The notes under the pieces were generated by a model, which searched no databases, was not told the DNA's origin, and was given only the letters and a program-made list of their open reading frames with translations. Shown here piece by piece: positions 58,581-64,000 of a stretch of DNA of 64,000 nt; the stretch's first letter is position 1; each line of letters starts with the position of its first letter. The DNA comes from Morganella morganii (GTDB lineage: Bacteria > Pseudomonadota > Gammaproteobacteria > Enterobacterales > Enterobacteriaceae), in contig NZ_VKKS01000001.1 of NCBI RefSeq assembly GCF_019402645.1, forward strand, positions 1,030,901-1,094,900. The letters run 5' to 3'. The translations under genes were made by a program, and so were the position numbers.

Positions 58581-59867
58581 ATGACGCGCCGCGTTATTGA
58601 AGTCGATGAACGCCCACCACTGCTGGTCACCATTCCGTTAAGTTTACAGCACCTGTTTGCGATGTTCGGTGCAACTGTTCTGGTGCCGATCCTGTTTCAG
58701 GTAAACCCGGCCACAATCCTGTTATTTAACGGTATCGGGACGCTGCTGTATCTGTTTATCTGTAAGGGAAAAATTCCGGCGTATCTGGGATCCAGTTTTG
58801 CTTTTATTTCACCGGTACTGATTTTGCTGCCGCTGGGCTATGAACTCGCACTCGGCGGGTTTATCGTCTGCGGGCTGCTATTTATGCTGGTGGCGGGGAT
58901 TGTCAAAATCGCCGGACGCGGCTGGATCAACGTGTTGTTCCCGCCTGCGGCGATGGGGGCGATTGTGGCGGTTATCGGTCTTGAACTGGCCGGAACGGCA
59001 GCCGGAATGGCCGGACTGAAATTTGAGAACGGCGCATCGCCGGACAGCACCACGCTGATTATCTCCCTGACCACGCTCGGGGTAACCATTCTTGGTTCTG
59101 TGGTGTTCCGCGGTTTTCTGGCGATTATCCCGATCCTTATCGGGGTGCTGACCGGTTATGCGCTGGCCTTCTTTATGGGCGCGGTGGATTTAACTCCGGT
59201 GAGTGAAGCGCCGTGGTTTGCGCTGCCGACGTTCTACACACCGCGTTTTGAGTGGTTTGCCATCCTGACCATCTTACCGGCTGCGCTGGTGGTGATTGCC
59301 GAACACGTCGGCCACCTGGTGGTGACGGCGAATATTGTCAAACGAGACCTGATGAAAGACCCCGGCCTGCACCGCTCTATGTTTGCCAATGGTTTCTCGA
59401 CTGTGCTGTCCGGCTTTTTCGGTTCCACACCTAACACCACGTACGGCGAAAACATCGGTGTTATGGCGATTACCAAAGTATACAGCTCCTGGGTTATCGG
59501 CGGGGCAGCGGTACTGGCGATTCTGCTCTCTTGTGTCGGTAAACTGGCTGCTGCGATTGCCGCTGTTCCGGTTCCGGTGATGGGCGGGGTATCGCTGCTG
59601 CTGTACGGGGTTATCGGTGCATCCGGTATCCGTGTGCTGATTGATTCCAAAGTGGATTATAACAAGCCGCAAAACCTGATTCTGACCGCGGTTATCCTGA
59701 TCATTGGTGTGAGCGGGGCGACCATTCATATCGGCGCTGCCGAGCTGAAAGGGATGGCGCTGGCGACGGTTGTCGGCATTGGCCTGGCGCTGGTGTTCCG
59801 TGTGGTCAACATTCTGCGTCCGGAAGAGCGGGTGGTTGATGTGAATTTGGAAGAAGTGAAAAAATAA
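58581..59867 (+). CDS. uraA: uracil:proton symporter
   Basis: UraA imports uracil. The 428-residue NCS2/NAT protein has 14 membrane segments and the family marks QHLFAMFGATVLVP (residues 16-29), AEHVGHLVVTANIV with the substrate glutamate, GFFGSTPNTTYGENIGVMAI (about residues 280-299) and the C-terminal GGVSLLLYGVIGASGIR. Length matches the E. coli protein (429). Co-transcribed with upp in E. coli. Confidence 0.97.
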   Translation: MTRRVIEVDERPPLLVTIPLSLQHLFAMFGATVLVPILFQVNPATILLFNGIGTLLYLFICKGKIPAYLGSSFAFISPVLILLPLGYELALGGFIVCGLLFMLVAGIVKIAGRGWINVLFPPAAMGAIVAVIGLELAGTAAGMAGLKFENGASPDSTTLIISLTTLGVTILGSVVFRGFLAIIPILIGVLTGYALAFFMGAVDLTPVSEAPWFALPTFYTPRFEWFAILTILPAALVVIAEHVGHLVVTANIVKRDLMKDPGLHRSMFANGFSTVLSGFFGSTPNTTYGENIGVMAITKVYSSWVIGGAAVLAILLSCVGKLAAAIAAVPVPVMGGVSLLLYGVIGASGIRVLIDSKVDYNKPQNLILTAVILIIGVSGATIHIGAAELKGMALATVVGIGLALVFRVVNILRPEERVVDVNLEEVKK

Positions 59868-59876
59868 TGATGGAGT

Positions 59877-59905
59877 AAACCCCGTCTGTAATACTGACGG
59901 GGTTT
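59877..59905 (+). terminator. terminator downstream of uraA
   Basis: AAACCCCGTC-N9-GACGGGGTTT is a 10-base perfect stem; the U tract is short (TTT). Confidence 0.8.
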
Positions 59906-59982
59906 ACCGGAAAGAAAATACAAATAATAAAATAACGTATTATCAGCAGGCTATTACACTGAATAGTGGATAACGTTTAGTT

Positions 59983-61176
59983 TTAAAGCTTAGTACTATC
60001 GTTGAAACGGGCACTGCCGTGTAAAAAAGATTTATTTATAACTTTCATTACTCCGTTATTTTTTGCATCTATATTGTTGAGGGTCATATTGATACCAGCA
60101 TCAATATTTCCATTATTTATAAGTGCCAAAAGGGAGTTGTAATAAGTTTTTTCTTCAAAATATAAAATATAGGAGTAAGTGGGGTCTAAGTAGCCTCTAT
60201 AAGGTAGTTCTTTTGCATTCAGATTGAATAAACCGCCGTATATCAAGCCAGCGTTATGTAATGTTGAGGAGTTTAATGTAGCATCTAATTTATATGAGGA
60301 TATCTTACCATTGTTATTAAAGGTGGAATAATCTGAATTCAAATTAATACGTTTACTTGATAAATTACCATTGTTATTGATAATCCCGAAATTTGAATTT
60401 ATATTTAAAACATCAATTTTATCAAATGATGATTTTTCATCAATAAATAATTCAGATGGTGTTCTTTCTTTCTGTATAATTTCTTCTGTACGAGTATATG
60501 AATCACCACGAGTAATAATCGTTTCCTCTATATATTCGCCGGTGTGGTGAGGTTTATATTTTTCTGTTTTTAGTAAATCAATATTAACTTCAGAAGCTAT
60601 AATATTACTATTAATAACCGAAATTTTATTTGCTATAAGTGATAACTTGTTATTTTTGTCAGTTACTACCTTTGATGAGTTAATTATCTCTATTTTGCCA
60701 TCAACACTTTTATAAGTTTCAGGCTCATCTTTTACTGAGTCTTTGGTAATTTTAGCTGCAATAAAAGTAGTATGAAGTGCATTAGTTGTGCTGCAACCGT
60801 TGCAGGTAATACCATTTGGATTGGCAATGATCAAATCAGCCTTACCATTTGTTATCATAATATCTGACTTTAATACTGATGATGAATCAGAAACAACCTC
60901 ATTAATAATAACAGAGGCGCCCTTTCGGTTATTAATATATAATCCATTATCACTAACATTGAATTTATCAAATTTGTTGTGCGAAATATTATTGCTGTCC
61001 GGTTTTTCAATAATCAAGGTAGGCCAGGAAAAATTAGGTCTTTTAATGATAGATGCATTTTTGTTTTCGTCACTTAATTTAATTTCCAGGCCATCACTGT
61101 ATTGATAGCCGGAAGCAGCAAATGCTGAAGATGAAATAATTGCAGATACAACAAGTGAGACTGTTTTAAGCTTCAT
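59983..61176 (-). CDS. short secreted protein with filamentous-haemagglutinin TPS domain (copy 1)
   Basis: The 397-residue product has a signal peptide (MKLKTVSLVVSAIISSSAFA) and then a TPS (haemagglutination activity) domain, with NISHNKFDKFNVSDNGLYIN, VIINEVVSDSS and the diagnostic LIIANPNGITCNGCSTTNA (about residues 112-130). After residue 250 it continues as short beta-helix repeats (NNNGNLSSKRINL, NNNGKISSYKL, HNAGLIYGG). Full TpsA proteins are thousands of residues long, so this is a short form or remnant. No TpsB transporter gene is present nearby. The gene is much more AT-rich than its neighbours, which suggests transfer. Confidence 0.85.
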   Translation of the reverse strand: MKLKTVSLVVSAIISSSAFAASGYQYSDGLEIKLSDENKNASIIKRPNFSWPTLIIEKPDSNNISHNKFDKFNVSDNGLYINNRKGASVIINEVVSDSSSVLKSDIMITNGKADLIIANPNGITCNGCSTTNALHTTFIAAKITKDSVKDEPETYKSVDGKIEIINSSKVVTDKNNKLSLIANKISVINSNIIASEVNIDLLKTEKYKPHHTGEYIEETIITRGDSYTRTEEIIQKERTPSELFIDEKSSFDKIDVLNINSNFGIINNNGNLSSKRINLNSDYSTFNNNGKISSYKLDATLNSSTLHNAGLIYGGLFNLNAKELPYRGYLDPTYSYILYFEEKTYYNSLLALINNGNIDAGINMTLNNIDAKNNGVMKVINKSFLHGSARFNDSTKL

Positions 61177-61329
61177 ATTAAATCCTTTTAATTAGCTTGG
61201 TTAATGTACTATTTAAATTATCATAGTAAAGTTAAATAATAACTAAACGTAACGTTGTATAATTTCTGTGAATAATTAGTATATGGCTATTTATATTAAG
61301 TAATTTATGCTAATTTTGAATGGATGTTA

Positions 61330-62112
61330 TCACTGTTCACCAAAGACAGAATAATCACCATAAATATATCCGTTATTCTCTAAGTTTGAGTGAAAGGTTA
61401 TCCCGCTGAAATGACTATTGATTGTACCGTTGTTAGTAAAAATGGTATCCATCAGGCTTAGTTTTATATTGCCGGATTTTATTTTTGATTCATTATCAAT
61501 GAAAACCCGGCTTTTCATGGTTCCGTTTTTAATCGTGCTCTTCATATTAGTAAAAGTCAGGCTGTCGAATGTTAACTGACTGTTGATTATCTCAATGTTT
61601 TTACCATTCAAAATGATATTACTCATTTTTTTATTGGTATCAATAATGGTTATTTTCGCATTATGATCGCCACCCCATTCTGCAGGACGTTTTGAATCCT
61701 TAATTTGGCCCACGATAAGATTTGTGTTAATCGCATTTTTAAAATTACAGGCAGAACAAGTTATCCCATTTTGGTTGACTATCATCAGCTTTGCCGGATG
61801 TTCAGTTATTTGTATTTCTCCGTTAAGCATGGTCGGGTTATCGGAAATGACCTCATTAATAATGATGTTTGAACCTATTTCATTATTGATGATTAATCCG
61901 GCATGACTAACGTTAAAATTATCATATGTAATATGTGAACGGCCATCACTGTTTTTTTCTGTTACTTTTATTATTGGTTTATTCTTGCCGTTAATAAGTT
62001 CTGCCGCAGTATTACTGATTTTTATACCATCATTATCAGCATGAGCCAAAGTTGCTGACGTATAAAATGATGATACTAACAATGCCGGAATTAAAATGGT
62101 ACTTGTTTTCAT
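61330..62112 (-). CDS. short secreted protein with filamentous-haemagglutinin TPS domain (copy 2)
   Basis: The 260-residue product is a paralogue of the gene next to it. It has a signal peptide (MKTSTILIPALLVSSFYTSA), the same core blocks (YDNFNVSHAGLIINNEIGSN, IIINEVISDNP, MIVNQNGITCSACNFKNA) and a few beta-helix turns at the end (NNGTINSHFSGITF, ENNGYIYGDY). The CxxC after NGIT is kept in both copies. It ends earlier than copy 1. It lies 153 bases upstream of copy 1 on the same strand; a common transcript is possible. Function is unknown; similar domains guide TpsA proteins to their TpsB pore. Confidence 0.83.
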   Translation of the reverse strand: MKTSTILIPALLVSSFYTSATLAHADNDGIKISNTAAELINGKNKPIIKVTEKNSDGRSHITYDNFNVSHAGLIINNEIGSNIIINEVISDNPTMLNGEIQITEHPAKLMIVNQNGITCSACNFKNAINTNLIVGQIKDSKRPAEWGGDHNAKITIIDTNKKMSNIILNGKNIEIINSQLTFDSLTFTNMKSTIKNGTMKSRVFIDNESKIKSGNIKLSLMDTIFTNNGTINSHFSGITFHSNLENNGYIYGDYSVFGEQ

Positions 62113-62377
62113 GATATATCCTTATATGGGTTGAGAAAGATGTTTTATCATGAAATCGGGATGCGTAAATTAAAAAAAATACATTATAAATAACAGGGTT
62201 GTTATTTATAAATTATAAGCAGGAGAATAGTGTGAAGACAGCAACTACCCGGTAACATGTCATCCGGCCTGCTGTTATTTCAGGCACTCCGGCGGGGAAT
62301 TGTGTTGTGAAGGTTCATTTGCACCATGAATTTATGTTAAACTAACGGTGTTTGTTCACCCGTTGGCCGAGGTAACT

Positions 62378-63079
62378 CTGAACACGCCATCACAGCTGTC
62401 ACTACCGCTCTCTCTCCCTGATGATGAGACTTTTAACAGTTTCTACGCGGGGGAAAACGCATCTCTGTTATCCGCCATTCAGGCGGCGATCAATCAGCCG
62501 CACGGCAGCTATCTCTATTTCTGGTCCCGTGACGGTGGCGGAAAAAGTCATCTGTTACATGCCGCCTGTGCGGAAGTCTCTTCCAAAGATCGGGCGGTCG
62601 GCTATGTGCCGCTGGATAAACGCGCCTGGTTTGTGCCGGATGTGCTGGAAGGTATGGAGCATTTGTCGCTGGTCTGCATTGATAATGTGCAGTGCATCGC
62701 GGGGGATGAAGAGTGGGAAATGGCGCTGTTTAATCTCTATAACCGCATTCTGGAGACCGGCAAAACCTGTTTATTGATCACCGGGGACAGACCACCGCGT
62801 CAGATCCCGCTGCAATTACCGGATCTCGCTTCCCGGCTGGACTGGGGGCAGATTTATAAACTTCATCCGCTCAGTGATGACGAAAAAATTCAGGCACTGC
62901 AACTGCGGGCAAAGCTGCGCGGGTTTGAGCTGCCGGAAGATGTCGGGCGCTTTATCTTAAAACGCCTCGATCGCCAGATGCGCACACTGTTTGATATGCT
63001 GGACAGGCTTGACCACGCGTCGATTGTCGCGCAGCGCAAGCTGACAATTCCGTTTGTCAAAGATATTCTGCGGTTGTGA
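62378..63079 (+). CDS. hda: DnaA regulatory inactivator Hda, CTG start
   Basis: Hda, with the DNA-clamp, promotes hydrolysis of DnaA-bound ATP and so prevents over-initiation. Starting at CTG 62378 (GAGGT four bases upstream), the product is 233 residues, the length of E. coli Hda, and begins [11 protein letters not shown], which contains the clamp-binding motif QLSLPL. E. coli hda is known to start at CTG in the same place. The GTG at 62348 would add ten residues without a good ribosome site. The AAA+ domain shows [12 protein letters not shown] (Walker A), [15 protein letters not shown] (Walker B) and LDWGQIYKL. Confidence 0.95.
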   Translation: MNTPSQLSLPLSLPDDETFNSFYAGENASLLSAIQAAINQPHGSYLYFWSRDGGGKSHLLHAACAEVSSKDRAVGYVPLDKRAWFVPDVLEGMEHLSLVCIDNVQCIAGDEEWEMALFNLYNRILETGKTCLLITGDRPPRQIPLQLPDLASRLDWGQIYKLHPLSDDEKIQALQLRAKLRGFELPEDVGRFILKRLDRQMRTLFDMLDRLDHASIVAQRKLTIPFVKDILRL

Positions 63080-63082
63080 TTA

Positions 63083-63475
63083 TCAGTTAAGCAGGGCAAT
63101 TACTGTCACTACCCACTGAAGCACCATGCAGAGCACGCCCTGCTGAAAGAGCCGCTTTGTGCCGTGCCAGCGTTGAGAGTAGCGGGTGTGTTGTGCTCTG
63201 CCGGGAAACAGCGTGGTCAGCGATTCATCAAAAATAGCTGTATCGTCGGATTGCGCCAGCCGGCGGAACAGATGGTGATCCAGCCACAGCCGGAAGATAA
63301 AATACGCGGCGCACAGGAAGAACAGGATCCCCGCCGCCATCGGGTACTCACCGGAAAACCCCGAAATATAGAAAAAAAACTGCGTCAGAAAGGCCAGTAT
63401 CGACAGTACGGCAAGAAAACGCCAGCCCGCCGTGAAAATCACAATAATCTGTTCATCATGAGGTCTGTTATTCAT
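63083..63475 (-). CDS. small membrane protein of unknown function
   Basis: The 130-residue protein has two central membrane helices (about residues 10-35 and 45-65), a soluble part and a C-terminal hydrophobic end (LFQQGVLCMVLQWVVTVIALL). I do not recognise the family. Its start overlaps the stop of the upstream phosphatase gene by 8 bases, so the two are translationally coupled and probably act together. It converges on hda, with its stop codon only 3 bases from the hda stop. Confidence 0.75.
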   Translation of the reverse strand: MNNRPHDEQIIVIFTAGWRFLAVLSILAFLTQFFFYISGFSGEYPMAAGILFFLCAAYFIFRLWLDHHLFRRLAQSDDTAIFDESLTTLFPGRAQHTRYSQRWHGTKRLFQQGVLCMVLQWVVTVIALLN

Positions 63476-64000
63476 TGTTTTTTCCGTAACGGGATGCCCA
63501 GCGGGTCAGGGCGGCAATTGTCTGTTCCTGCAGAACAATCTGCGGTCTGGCCTGCCTGACAGCCGCCAGCGCCTGTTCCACATTGTCTGCCAGTCCGGTG
63601 CGTATCAGCCACGCGACCACGACTGTCGTACTGCGGGTGTAACCCAGTTTACAATGTACATAAACCTGACCGGATTGTGTCAGGCGGCTGAGATTACGCA
63701 CTGCTGTTTCGATCTGCATTTCCGTCAGCGGAAACAGATCCAGCTGCGGCTGGCAGTGATAAGCCAGCCCGGCGCTATAACGGCTGCGGGGAAACTCCCC
63801 GGTCATATCCAGCACCGCGGCAGCCGTCAGTGGTGCGGCGGGGTAACCGCCCAGCGCGATAAACTCATTCACCACGCTGGTGTGACGGCACCGTTTTGCA
63901 TACCAGTAATAGCTGAGCTGCGCTGCAATCCGGTAAGGCAGCAACAGGAGTGCCGCAGATGGTGAAATCTGTCCGGTGCTGTCTTTCTGAAATACCGATG
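63468..64000 (-). CDS. dual-specificity phosphatase (C-terminal part), gene continues beyond the window
   Basis: The frame is open to the right end of the window, giving at least 177 residues of the C-terminal part. It contains the cysteine-phosphatase loop VYVHCKLGYTRSTTVVVAWL (HCx5R) and the LTEMQIETAVRNL helix. Before it come a hydrophobic helix (SPSAALLLLPYRIAAQLSYYWY) and the start of a DSP domain. This layout recalls PAP2 plus dual-specificity phosphatase fusions such as YnbD; the PAP2 part would lie outside the window. An apparent start (TTG, 63944) is not needed. Confidence 0.82.
   Translation of the reverse strand, partial: SVFQKDSTGQISPSAALLLLPYRIAAQLSYYWYAKRCRHTSVVNEFIALGGYPAAPLTAAAVLDMTGEFPRSRYSAGLAYHCQPQLDLFPLTEMQIETAVRNLSRLTQSGQVYVHCKLGYTRSTTVVVAWLIRTGLADNVEQALAAVRQARPQIVLQEQTIAALTRWASRYGKNNE

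Noticed and set aside
1-64000. CRISPR arrays, tRNA or rRNA genes, insertion sequences, prophage or attachment sites
   Set aside because: I looked for repeated spacers, cloverleaf 3' ends, transposase motifs and integrase genes and saw none in the window.

Overview
The window is a chromosomal segment of a gammaproteobacterium of the order Enterobacterales. Gene content, gene order and a mid-range GC content in the housekeeping genes best fit Morganellaceae, most likely Morganella. This is inference from sequence and synteny; no database was searched. Several blocks keep an order familiar from E. coli: nuoL-M-N; menF-D-H-B-C-E; mdtA-B-C-baeS-baeR, then trhP(yegQ) and the small RNA cyaR; ppk-ppx; purM-purN / upp-uraA / hda. 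Between these blocks lie genes that differ from the E. coli layout.

Layout. 1-3.9 kb: end of the respiratory complex I operon. 3.9-6.1 kb: a convergent two-gene operon resembling the XaxA/XaxB alpha-pore-forming toxin, set between nuoN and menF. 6.3-13.4 kb: complete menaquinone pathway from chorismate to DHNA-CoA. 13.5-16.4 kb: catalase, a YfaZ-like porin and the acetate/succinate carrier SatP. 16.4-19.1 kb: AT-rich, gene-poor stretch with an AriR-like small protein and an orphan GhoT/OrtT-type membrane toxin. 19.1-28.2 kb: alanine symporter, CatB-type acetyltransferase with a possible leader peptide, AmiD, an exported ankyrin protein, BrnQ, a YidA-type phosphatase, a MarA/SoxS-like regulator, MgrB and PheP.

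28.2-46 kb: PagP and a CspE/CspC protein (divergent), ThiD, RluF, class I aldolase FbaB, lipid kinase YegS, CyaR, TrhP, an unknown membrane protein, and the BaeSR-MdtABC envelope-stress efflux locus without mdtD. 46-49 kb: a small lipoprotein, a small frameshifted gene, a DoxX protein with a Fur-like palindrome, and an MFS transporter. 49.6-59.9 kb: MgtE, Ppx, Ppk, SpeG, a Cdd1-like protein, PurN/PurM with a PurR operator, Upp and UraA. 60-62.1 kb: two low-GC genes for short proteins with a filamentous-haemagglutinin TPS domain, inserted between uraA and hda. 62.3-64 kb: Hda, which appears to start at CTG, then a small membrane protein and the 3' part of a dual-specificity phosphatase gene that runs off the window.

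Functional links. Menaquinone from men feeds anaerobic electron transport alongside complex I. BaeSR, PagP, MgrB, AmiD and CyaR belong to envelope homeostasis. PurMN, Upp and UraA handle purine synthesis and uracil salvage. Most convergent gene pairs share a bidirectional intrinsic terminator. Items easily missed by routine annotation are mgrB (48 codons), the OrtT-like toxin, cyaR with its CRP site, the CTG start of hda, the leader peptide before catB and the frameshifted small gene at 46.6 kb.
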